Assembly (NCBI GenBank): GCA_017529085.1
Contig: JAFXOC010000190.1
Span: 1 to 11,629 of the forward strand
DNA: 11,629 bases
DNA from: Selenomonadaceae bacterium
GTDB lineage: Bacteria; Bacillota; Negativicutes; Selenomonadales; Selenomonadaceae
Direction of reading: 5' to 3'
Shown piece after piece: positions 1 to 5,738 of this stretch. Below the pieces are notes generated by a model. The model searched no databases, had not been told where the DNA came from, and was given only the letters and a program-made list of their open reading frames with translations. How positions within the stretch are numbered: the first letter of the stretch is position 1; the number at the start of each line of letters is the position of its first letter. A program made the position numbers and the translations under genes.

Positions 1-422
1 ACTTCGTCCCAAGTTACATAATGATCCATGTTTCCAACAAAACTTGAAATAACAAAAATCGTCGCCTTAAAATCATACTTTTTTAAAATAGGATATGCGT
101 TTGTGTAGTTGTCCGCATAACCGTCGTCGAAGGTTATTAAAACGGGATTTTCGGGAAGTTTCTCCCTGCCTTCGATGCTGGCGTAAAGTTCGTCCGGCGT
201 AATGGTATGATAATCGTTGTCTTTCAGGTATTTCATCTGCTTGTCAAATTCTGCGGGCGGTACCGAAAGAGAGATATTAACGTTGTCAATCTTATGATAA
301 TTCAACACCAAGATTTTATTTTCGTTTTCAACTCTCGCCCTCTGCGATTTCAAAAAAGCAGAACCTTCAAACAGAAACAAAAACGACATGAATATCAAAA
401 GCAGTCTAAAATAAAAACTCAT
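1..422 (-). CDS. Polysaccharide deacetylase (NodB-like), N-terminal part, cut by window edge
   Basis: The first 140 codons of a carbohydrate esterase family 4 protein; the gene runs off the window at base 1. The ATG at 422 follows a GGGAG ribosome binding site 6-7 nt upstream. Residues 1-19 are hydrophobic (YFRLLLIFMSFLFLFEG), read as a signal peptide or membrane anchor. A typical early motif VLNYHKID (39-46) leads into the catalytic NodB motif ITFDDGYADN (96-105), where the Asp pair holds the base and metal ligand. The segment KATIFVISSFVG (119-130) and DHYVTWDE (133-140) match the family's next strand and loop, as in PgaB/IcaB-type N-deacetylases. By family it removes N-acetyl (or O-acetyl) groups from a surface or cell wall glycan outside the membrane. 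Substrate cannot be told from this part. It follows the Lgt-like gene by 88 bases that carry a strong hairpin. Confidence 0.9.
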   Translation of the reverse strand, partial: MSFYFRLLLIFMSFLFLFEGSAFLKSQRARVENENKILVLNYHKIDNVNISLSVPPAEFDKQMKYLKDNDYHTITPDELYASIEGREKLPENPVLITFDDGYADNYTNAYPILKKYDFKATIFVISSFVGNMDHYVTWDE

Positions 423-467
423 GTTCTCCCGCCTTCGGTTTTTGGAAATCTCTAAAAGCTTATTTTC

Positions 468-502
468 GACGACTCCCCGCCCCTTTGGGGCGGAGAGTCA
501 TC
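468..502 (-). other. GC-rich hairpin between the Lgt-like gene and the deacetylase
   Basis: A 16-bp stem with a 3-nt loop. On the plus strand two positions (476/494 and 470/500) are C-A mismatches, but in minus-strand RNA both become G-U pairs, so only that RNA folds without a mismatch. It starts 8 nt after the stop of the upstream gene. No U-tract follows, so it is not a standard intrinsic terminator; an mRNA 3'-end stabiliser, a pause site or a dispersed repeat is more likely. Confidence 0.7.
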
Positions 503-510
503 AGAGAAAT

Positions 511-1233
511 TCAGTAGTTTCTGGAGGTTCTTATGATAAACACGGACAGCGCCGTAAAAACAACGGCAACCAAACCGAATGAAATATGCTCGGCGTTAAA
601 TACAATCGGGACGGAAACGACATAAAAAAACATCGCCGCAAATCTAATCGAGCAAAAAAAGGACAATCCCAAGGTAAAAACCAATCCCGAAACGGAATTT
701 TTTACCTTAATAAGCAAAACTGCAAGGATAAATGTTGCAACTCCCTCCGCAAGCGCCGTTACTTGCAAGAATTCCCGCTCCGTAAATCCTATGGGCGTTA
801 TCACAAAAAGACGCTCCATGCCGGGAAACATCTCGCCTACAATGGGAAAAATGGCGTAAAGTCCGATTTCATGCAGTGCTATCACAAATATCATCGGTAT
901 TATGAAAATATCGAACCACAAAAAAGCTTTTAAGGCGTGTACTTCCGAATAACAAAAAACGAAGGCAAAAAAAGAAATAAACGCGACTGTCGGCGAAATT
1001 CCCCCCTGCCAAAAAACGAAAACAGTACTCAAATTCGAGCGAAACTCTTCAAAATTCAGGCAAACATAACCGATACGCCCAAGCGCAACCGAAATTGGAA
1101 GCGAAAAAAGCAACATCTTCTCTGCGCGGAAAAAATCTTCGTTGTAACGTTTCACGTTTATAAACAGAAAAATTATCCCCATAAACGCAACAACGGCTAT
1201 CAAACAAACATAAAAGAGCGCGGGAATTTCCAA
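511..1233 (-). CDS. Divergent Lgt-like multi-pass membrane protein (probable pseudo-enzyme)
   Basis: A 240-residue membrane protein with about seven hydrophobic segments. It resembles prolipoprotein diacylglyceryl transferase (Lgt) in order of motifs: LGRIGYVCLNFEEF (51-64) followed by VFWQGGIS (73-80) mirrors the Lgt stretch 'GARLYYV-FN...IWxGGLSFHGG', and REFLQVTALAEG (153-164) sits where Lgt has its 'HPTQLYEA' segment. The key residues are missing: the catalytic His of the FHGG motif is replaced (SPT at 80-82), and the GRxGNFxNGE motif has no counterpart in the segment 113-138. I therefore do not call it a working Lgt. It may have another role in envelope biology or a relaxed substrate. 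The TTG start overlaps nothing but lies one base after the queA stop, with GGAGGAG inside the end of queA, so translation is coupled to queA. The family link is by eye. Confidence 0.55.
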   Translation of the reverse strand: MEIPALFYVCLIAVVAFMGIIFLFINVKRYNEDFFRAEKMLLFSLPISVALGRIGYVCLNFEEFRSNLSTVFVFWQGGISPTVAFISFFAFVFCYSEVHALKAFLWFDIFIIPMIFVIALHEIGLYAIFPIVGEMFPGMERLFVITPIGFTEREFLQVTALAEGVATFILAVLLIKVKNSVSGLVFTLGLSFFCSIRFAAMFFYVVSVPIVFNAEHISFGLVAVVFTALSVFIIRTSRNY

Positions 1234-1234
1234 A

Positions 1235-2272
1235 CTACCACTCCTCCAAATTCTCCGTCAAAAACATAGCGTCACCGAAGGAAAAGAAACGGTACCCCGT
1301 ATTTACCGCGCGTTCGTAAGCCTTCAGCATAAACTCGCGTCCCGCAAACGCGCTTACCAACATCAAAAGCGTGGACTTTGGCAGATGAAAATTCGTAATT
1401 AAAGCGTCGGTTATTTTAAATTCATACCCCGGATATATAAAAATTTCCGTGGCCCCGCTTTTGGCTTCGATTTTACCCTTGGCCACCGCCGCCGATTCGA
1501 GAGTTCTAAGCGCCGTAGTACCGACGGCTATAACTCTATGCCCCGCTTCTTTAGTTTTCATGATAAGTTCTGCGGTTTCCTCTGGCAAACTATAATATTC
1601 CCTGTGCATTTTGTGTTCTTCGATACGCTCCGCTTTCACGGGACGAAAAGTTCCAAGCCCTACGTGAAGCGTCAAAAAACCTAAGTTTACGCCCATATTT
1701 TTTAGCTCTTGCATCTCCTCTTTTGTAAAATGCAAGCCCGCAGTCGGCGCAGCCGCCGAACCTTTTTCCCTTGCGTAAACCGTTTGATAGCGTTCCTTAT
1801 CCTCTAAATCCTCGTGAATATAAGGCGGCAACGGCGTATTCCCCAGTCTGTCCAAAATTTCCTCAAAAACGCCTTTATAAGAAAACTCCACAATTCGTCC
1901 GCCAAAATCCGTGTTTTCTTTCACGACGCAAGAAAGTTCGTCGCTAAATATTATATTTTCTCCGACTCTCGCTTTTTTCCCGGGTTTCACCAATGTTTCC
2001 CAAGAATTGCCGTCAATTCTTCTGAGTAAAAACACTTCGACCCTGCCGCCTGATATGCGTTTCCCCAAAAGTCTCGCGGGAATAACCCGAGTATCGTTAA
2101 AAATCAGCGCATCACCTGGATTTAAATATTTCCCCAACTCATAAAAATGAGAATCCTCTATCCTTTTTTCCCTGGGATAAAGCACCATGAGCCGTGAAGC
2201 GTTACGAGGCTCCACAGGCGTCTGCGCTATGCTCTCCTCCGGCAAATAATAATCAAATTCATTTAGTAACAT
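1235..2272 (-). CDS. queA: tRNA preQ1(34) S-adenosylmethionine ribosyltransferase-isomerase
   Basis: QueA moves the ribosyl part of S-adenosylmethionine onto preQ1 at the wobble base of GUN-anticodon tRNAs and isomerises it to epoxyqueuosine, the step before queuosine. At 345 residues it is full length. Family motifs run in order: EPRNASRLMVL (21-31), NDTRVIPARL (59-68), PLPPYI (147-152), RYQTVYA (161-167), AAPTAGLHF (174-182), HVGLGTF (203-209), a conserved NFHLPKSTLLM block (294-304) and YRFFSFGDAM (327-336). The ATG at 2272 has AAAGGA 6 nt upstream. It is separated from cobU by 119 bases that hold a structured repeat, and its end carries the ribosome binding site of the following gene. It is cytoplasmic and unrelated to cobalamin synthesis, although the later epoxyqueuosine reductase QueG depends on cobalamin. 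Confidence 0.97.
   Translation of the reverse strand: MLLNEFDYYLPEESIAQTPVEPRNASRLMVLYPREKRIEDSHFYELGKYLNPGDALIFNDTRVIPARLLGKRISGGRVEVFLLRRIDGNSWETLVKPGKKARVGENIIFSDELSCVVKENTDFGGRIVEFSYKGVFEEILDRLGNTPLPPYIHEDLEDKERYQTVYAREKGSAAAPTAGLHFTKEEMQELKNMGVNLGFLTLHVGLGTFRPVKAERIEEHKMHREYYSLPEETAELIMKTKEAGHRVIAVGTTALRTLESAAVAKGKIEAKSGATEIFIYPGYEFKITDALITNFHLPKSTLLMLVSAFAGREFMLKAYERAVNTGYRFFSFGDAMFLTENLEEW
1241..1247 (-). promoter_or_regulatory. Ribosome binding site fixing the TTG start of the Lgt-like gene
   Basis: GGAGGAG on the minus strand, 7 nt before TTG at 1233. It lies within the last codons of queA (Glu-Glu-Trp-stop). The strength and spacing make TTG the start, as no ATG is available near it. 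Confidence 0.75.
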
Positions 2273-2301
2273 AGCTTTTCCTTTACTTTCAAGTTTGCTT
2301 T

Positions 2302-2378
2302 CTTCTTTCTTTCTCTTTCTCTTTTTTGTAAAAAAGAGAAAGAGAAAGAAAGAAGCAAAGAAAGAGAAAGAGAAAAAA
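2302..2378 (-). repeat. Palindrome plus mirror-repeat element, copy 1 (downstream of cobU)
   Basis: On the plus strand a pyrimidine arm (2302-2327) is followed by its exact 26-nt reverse complement (2330-2355), with only GT between them. The purine arm 2330-2351 is then repeated as a mirror image at 2357-2378, around the centre GAAGC (2352-2356); the mirror match is 22 of 22. The minus-strand RNA thus carries pyrimidine, pyrimidine and purine arms in that order. The second and third form a hairpin, and the first is parallel and complementary in the Hoogsteen sense to the purine arm. This allows an intramolecular RNA triple helix; the DNA could form H-DNA. It begins 13 nt after the cobU stop and ends 29 nt before queA. 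No U-tract follows the hairpin on the 3' side, so it does not look like an intrinsic terminator. Most of the 119-base gap is this element. Confidence 0.85.
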
Positions 2379-2391
2379 CTTTATTAAGGGG

Positions 2392-2937
2392 TTAGATGTT
2401 GACTGCAAATTTTTTTAAATCAATGGCGCAACCGCTGACCACTAAGTAAACATCGTCGGCGTTTGACGCCATTTTTTGGTTTACTCGCCCCGCCATATCT
2501 CTAAAAATCCTTGCCAACTTATTTTCCGGCACTATCCCCGCGCCTACTTCGTTGGTTACAAAAACGGTTGCGGCGGAAATTTTTTTCGCCGCCGCTATCA
2601 ATAAATCTATAGCTTGATTAACCTTTGTTTCGTCAATATTATCTTCCATAGACAATATTAAATTGCTAAGATATACCGTAAGACAATCAAACAGAATTAA
2701 ATCCGAATACTTTCCCGCTTCTTCGATAGCTATATGAGCGTCTTTGGGACATTCATAAGTTTTCCATTCCCTCGGGCGGCGTTTTTTATGCAGGTCTACT
2801 CGCGCTCTCATTTCATCGTCGTAAATTTCAGCCGTAGCGATATACGATACGATTTTACCGAATTTTTTTGCATACCTTTCCGCAAACTCACTCTTTCCGC
2901 TTCTTGCCCCGCCCGTTATTAAAACGATTTTACCCAT
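2392..2937 (-). CDS. cobU: Adenosylcobinamide kinase / adenosylcobinamide-phosphate guanylyltransferase
   Basis: CobU phosphorylates the aminopropanol arm of adenosylcobinamide and then transfers GMP to it, giving the GDP-cobinamide used by cobalamin synthase. At 181 residues it is the usual size. Visible features are the P-loop GGARSGKS (9-16), IATAEIYDDEM (33-43), and LHKKRRPREW (49-58), whose His50 matches the residue guanylylated in the Salmonella enzyme (one of the two His of that enzyme's HH pair is Leu here). Further on are VFVTNEVGAGIVP and NADDVYLVVSGCAIDLK near the C-terminus. The ATG at 2937 is 3 nt after the cbiA stop with GGGTGA overlapping that stop, so the two are co-translated. 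A structured repeat follows the stop codon directly. Confidence 0.95.
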   Translation of the reverse strand: MGKIVLITGGARSGKSEFAERYAKKFGKIVSYIATAEIYDDEMRARVDLHKKRRPREWKTYECPKDAHIAIEEAGKYSDLILFDCLTVYLSNLILSMEDNIDETKVNQAIDLLIAAAKKISAATVFVTNEVGAGIVPENKLARIFRDMAGRVNQKMASNADDVYLVVSGCAIDLKKFAVNI

Positions 2938-2940
2938 AAT

Positions 2941-4302
2941 TCACCCGTTTTTGTATTTTCTGCAAGACTCGACAAAATTTTTCGCCGCATCTTTAGAACC
3001 TCTGAAATGCAAATGAAGATACGAACCCAAAATATTTTTTTCTGCAAATCCCTCAAAATATTTTGCCCCCGTGCGAATTTTTTCTATCATAAACGCATGA
3101 GAATTGCCGCCGCCTTCTTCTATGGAAAAATGAAATTCATGCCCCCTAAATTTTAGCCCCTTTTTCCCAAATATCGTATCTTGAAGCTGCTCCGCTTCGA
3201 CGTAACCTACAGTCTGCAATTTCGGTTCCATCTTCGCTTTTGAAGGAATTACTCCCGTCATATTGAAACTTTTCCCCGATAAATCCTCAATACTTTCCAT
3301 AAGATACATAAACCCGCCGCATTCGGCGTAAACGGGAACTCCGTTTCTGACAGCTTTTTTTATCGAATTTCGCATAGATTCGTTCTCTTCCAGCTTTTGA
3401 GCGAACATTTCGGGATATCCGCCACCTAAAATTATACCCTGACATTCGGGAATTTTTTCATCATAAAGCGGGCTAAACTCTGTGATTTCCGCTCCGAACT
3501 CCTCCAACACCGCCAAACTGTCCTCGTAATAAAAAGAAAACGCTTCGTCTTTAGCTACCGCTATCTTAACATCCCTTATTCCGTTTTTATCAATCGCAGA
3601 ATCAACGCTTTCGACAGCTTTTGCGCCCATCGCTATATTAATAATTTCATCAATATCTATCTGATTTTCGATAGCACAAAAAACCTCCGATAAATTCCGC
3701 TCGTTTCCTGTTTCATTCGCGGGAACCAATCCCAAATGACGCGACGGCAAATGCAAGTCTTCGTTTCGGCGCACAGCTCCCAAAACCTTTATATTCGCCT
3801 TTTTCATAGCCTCGCGAATCATCTGTTCATGACTCTCGGAACCCAAACGATTTAAAATTACCCCCGCAAAATTTACGTCTTTATCGTAATCTCTAAACCC
3901 TAAAGCCACAGCCGCCGCAGATGCGCCCATAGATTTTGCGTCTATAACCAATATAACGGGAGCGTCTATCAATTTCGCAATCTCCGCCGTCGAACTTATC
4001 CCTTTTTTTCCTCCGTCATAGAGTCCCATAACTCCTTCAATAACTGAAATATCCGCCTTCCTTGCCGTTCTGCAAAAAAGCCCCGCCACTTCCTCTTTCC
4101 CTATTATCCAGCTGTCCAAATTGTGACAACTTCCGCCACTTACCATCTCATGATAACCGGGGTCTATATAATCGGGTCCGACCTTAAAGGACGCTACCGA
4201 CAAATTCCTTTTTCTTAAAGCCGCCAATATCCCCGCCGTCACCGTGGTCTTACCCGTCCCGCTCGCCATCCCCGCTATCACAATTCTCGGCAACTTTTGC
4301 AA
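2941..4302 (-). CDS. cbiA: Cobyrinate a,c-diamide synthase, TTG start
   Basis: CbiA uses ATP and glutamine to amidate the a and c carboxylates of cobyrinic acid. At 453 residues it is full length. The N-terminal half is a dethiobiotin-synthetase-like ATPase with P-loop GMASGTGKTT (11-20) and FKVGPDYIDPGYH (39-51). The C-terminal half is a class I glutamine amidotransferase, with GIILGGGYPEMF (289-300), nucleophile Cys328 in YAECGGFMYL and a catalytic-type His in SYLHLHF (427-433). Aerobic-pathway hydrogenobyrinate synthase (CobB) is the same family; the anaerobic neighbours favour CbiA. The start is TTG at 4302: an in-frame stop lies nine codons upstream and the next ATG is inside the P-loop. 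AAGGAG stands 11 nt upstream, inside the broken hepT reading frame, which overlaps cbiA by 25 nt. Confidence 0.95.
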   Translation of the reverse strand: MQKLPRIVIAGMASGTGKTTVTAGILAALRKRNLSVASFKVGPDYIDPGYHEMVSGGSCHNLDSWIIGKEEVAGLFCRTARKADISVIEGVMGLYDGGKKGISSTAEIAKLIDAPVILVIDAKSMGASAAAVALGFRDYDKDVNFAGVILNRLGSESHEQMIREAMKKANIKVLGAVRRNEDLHLPSRHLGLVPANETGNERNLSEVFCAIENQIDIDEIINIAMGAKAVESVDSAIDKNGIRDVKIAVAKDEAFSFYYEDSLAVLEEFGAEITEFSPLYDEKIPECQGIILGGGYPEMFAQKLEENESMRNSIKKAVRNGVPVYAECGGFMYLMESIEDLSGKSFNMTGVIPSKAKMEPKLQTVGYVEAEQLQDTIFGKKGLKFRGHEFHFSIEEGGGNSHAFMIEKIRTGAKYFEGFAEKNILGSYLHLHFRGSKDAAKNFVESCRKYKNG

Positions 4303-4676
4303 CTGCTTATTCTCTCCTTTTTTTCTTTAATTAGTATTTCTGTTAAATTTCCTTTTAACTGAGGTATATCTTCAATTAACGTGTTCCACGCATATTCCAT
4401 ATTTAAGTTTTCATAATCGTGAGCATTTATATTTCGCATAGCCTTTATCAAACGCCACGGGATAACAGAATGTTATTGCTTGAAATTTTCTGATAATCTT
4501 GTGGTGAGTTCGCCTATTTGTAAAATACACATATTTGCTGAATATTGAAAAGTTATGTCCGATTGATATAAGTCATAAGAATAATCAAATCTAGTCATAA
4601 TATCTTTAATTTGGTCACAATACTTAATGATTTTTTCAATAATTATTTTATCAATATCTTGATTTTTATCTCTCAT
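4278..4676 (-). pseudogene. HepT-like HEPN toxin (DUF86) broken by an in-frame TAA
   Basis: Reading from the ATG at 4676 gives 67 residues (MRDKNQDIDK...QIGELTTRLSENFKQ) and then TAA at 4473-4475. The same frame continues without shift: HSVIPWRLIKAMRNINAHDY, then YENLNMEYAWNTL and on to a TGA at 4278. With one sense codon in place of TAA it would be a complete 132-residue HEPN protein. The stop removes IPWR and the catalytic RX4HXY motif (RNINAHDY), which is both the RNase centre and, at its Tyr, the site AMPylated by MntA in known pairs. The start overlaps mntA by 11 bases, with GAGG 9 nt upstream, as in intact MntA-HepT operons. The 67-residue remnant should be inactive. Restart at ATG 4440-4438 (MRNINAHDY) is possible but would lack the first helices. 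A sequencing error at one base is the main alternative. Confidence 0.85.
4314..4319 (-). promoter_or_regulatory. Ribosome binding site of cbiA (TTG start)
   Basis: AAGGAG on the minus strand, 11 nt before TTG at 4302. The spacing is a little long, but no other start keeps the P-loop. It lies in the 3' end of the hepT frame, so loss of hepT translation may change how ribosomes reach cbiA. Confidence 0.6.
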
Positions 4677-4971
4677 AAAGCAAAACCTCATCTCCTTTAA
4701 TTTCAGAAAGAAAACTTTTATCATAGCTGCCTGCGCTTACTACATCTACATGACATCCCAATTCATCTTGCAAATCGTATACAAAAGCAAAATAGGATAG
4801 CAAACTTTTTATTAGCCCTTCTCCGCTGTCTATAAATATATCCACATCGCTTTTCTCGTCCGCTTCTCCTCTTGCGTAAGAACCAAAAAGAGACATACGC
4901 TTAACACCGTATTTTTCAGCGATAGGCACAGTCCTTTCCTTTATCTCCTCTATGGTAAAAGGTCTCTTCAT
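4666..4971 (-). CDS. mntA: MntA-like minimal nucleotidyltransferase antitoxin
   Basis: A 101-residue Pol-beta-fold minimal nucleotidyltransferase. The family motif GSX10DXD is intact: Gly30-Ser31 in SLFGSYARGEADEKSDVD, with Asp42 and Asp44, and a third Asp76 in CHVDVV. In characterised MntA-HepT pairs this enzyme transfers AMP to the Tyr of the HEPN toxin's RX4HXY motif and so silences it. Here the toxin gene is broken just downstream, leaving the antitoxin seemingly without a target. I start at ATG 4971 and not the in-frame GTG at 4980, because AAGGA (4983-4987) is 11 nt from the ATG but only 2 nt from the GTG, and the protein then begins MKRPFTIEEIKE as family members do. It sits 48 bases after cbiC and in the same direction as the cobalamin genes. 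The name rests on motif and partner. Confidence 0.85.
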   Translation of the reverse strand: MKRPFTIEEIKERTVPIAEKYGVKRMSLFGSYARGEADEKSDVDIFIDSGEGLIKSLLSYFAFVYDLQDELGCHVDVVSAGSYDKSFLSEIKGDEVLLYER

Positions 4972-4982
4972 TCCTATCACTT

Positions 4983-4987
4983 TCCTT
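4983..4987 (-). promoter_or_regulatory. Ribosome binding site deciding the mntA start
   Basis: AAGGA on the minus strand. It is 11 nt from ATG 4971 but only 2 nt from the in-frame GTG at 4980, which argues for the ATG. Confidence 0.5.
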
Positions 4988-5019
4988 CAAACATAAATTC
5001 TGAGATTAAGAGAAATTCC

Positions 5020-5640
5020 TTATATTTGATACAAAATAGCGTTAAAAGCCGCAACGGCTATCGGACTGCCGCCTTTTGTCCCCTCTACCGTTATGTATGG
5101 GACTTTTTTATTTTTCATTAATGCGGCTTTCGATTCCGCCGCTCCCACAAATCCCACGGGAACGCCTATTATAACCGCCGGCAAAATATTTTCTTCTTCC
5201 GCTAATCGCAAAACTTCAAAAAGCGCTGTCGGCGCGTTGCCTATAGCGACCACGGAATCCGTAAGTTTTTCGCCAAACTCACGCATTGCCGCCATCGAAC
5301 GGGTTATGCCCCGTTCCTTAGCTTTTTTTGCAACTTCTTCGTCCGCAATTTTACATAAAACCTCGCCGCCGTACGCCGCAAGTTTTTTCTTATTTATCCC
5401 TGTACGAACCATTTCTACGTCCGTACACACATTCTTCCCCGAAATAATTGCTTTTTTTGTCGCTTCAATCGCCTCTTTGTGTATACGGATAATTTTTGCG
5501 TAATCCGTATCCCCAGCCGCGTGAATTATCCTTGAAGCAACTTTTAACTCCGCTTCGTCCGTAAATATGTCTTTAACGTATGGTCGTATTATCTCCATAC
5601 TCCTCTTTTCAATTTCAAGAGGGTCTTTAATTATTTCCAT
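5020..5640 (-). CDS. cbiC: Cobalt-precorrin-8 methylmutase
   Basis: CbiC moves the methyl group from C-11 to C-12 of cobalt-precorrin-8, giving cobyrinic acid. The 206 residues are the normal length. Seen in order: SRIIHAAGDTDYAKII, whose His40 matches the catalytic His43 of the CobH/CbiC family; VCTDVEMVRTGI; VVAIGNAPTALFEVLRL; VIIGVPVGFVGAAESK; and YITVEGTKGGSPIAVAAFNAIL close to the C-terminus. I use ATG 5640; a TTG directly before it (5643) is also possible, and GAGG stands 9 nt before the ATG. The gene is separated from cbiJ by 98 bases holding copy 2 of the structured repeat, and is followed by the mntA-hepT insertion. Confidence 0.96.
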   Translation of the reverse strand: MEIIKDPLEIEKRSMEIIRPYVKDIFTDEAELKVASRIIHAAGDTDYAKIIRIHKEAIEATKKAIISGKNVCTDVEMVRTGINKKKLAAYGGEVLCKIADEEVAKKAKERGITRSMAAMREFGEKLTDSVVAIGNAPTALFEVLRLAEEENILPAVIIGVPVGFVGAAESKAALMKNKKVPYITVEGTKGGSPIAVAAFNAILYQI

Positions 5641-5668
5641 CAATAATTTCCTCGCTTATTGCAAATTC

Positions 5669-5733
5669 CTTCTTTCTTTCTCTCTTTTTTATAAAAAAGA
5701 GAGAAAGAAAGAAGCAAAGAAAGAGAGAAAAAA
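5669..5733 (-). repeat. Palindrome plus mirror-repeat element, copy 2 (downstream of cbiJ)
   Basis: A perfect 46-nt palindrome (5669-5714; 23-bp arms with no spacer) is followed by a mirror copy of its purine arm: 5693-5710 and 5716-5733 match 18 of 18 around the same centre GAAGC (5711-5715). This is the same architecture as copy 1 at 2302-2378, shorter by one 4-nt unit in each of its three arms. On the cobU/cbiJ side both copies end in six A followed by (C/T)TTTATTAA on the plus strand. It starts 5 nt after the cbiJ stop codon and ends 28 nt before cbiC. The flank on the other side is not shared. Confidence 0.85.
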
Positions 5734-5738
5734 TTTTA

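Noticed and set aside
586..1269. Two long plus-strand reading frames (586-933 and 937-1269)
   Set aside because: They are rich in Lys/Asn/Arg with no family motifs and lie opposite the hydrophobic Lgt-like gene; they are shadows.
2302..2378. Repeat element as an intrinsic terminator of cobU
   Set aside because: In minus-strand RNA the U-rich tract is on the 5' side of the hairpin; its 3' side is followed by purines, not U. Same for 5669-5733.
4131..4150. GCCACTTA as part of a B12 box
   Set aside because: It lies inside cbiA coding sequence, lacks the final G of GCCACTG and is not upstream of a gene.
4971..4980. GTG at 4980 as the mntA start
   Set aside because: The ribosome binding site AAGGA is only 2 nt away from it; the ATG at 4971 gives better spacing and a family-like N-terminus.
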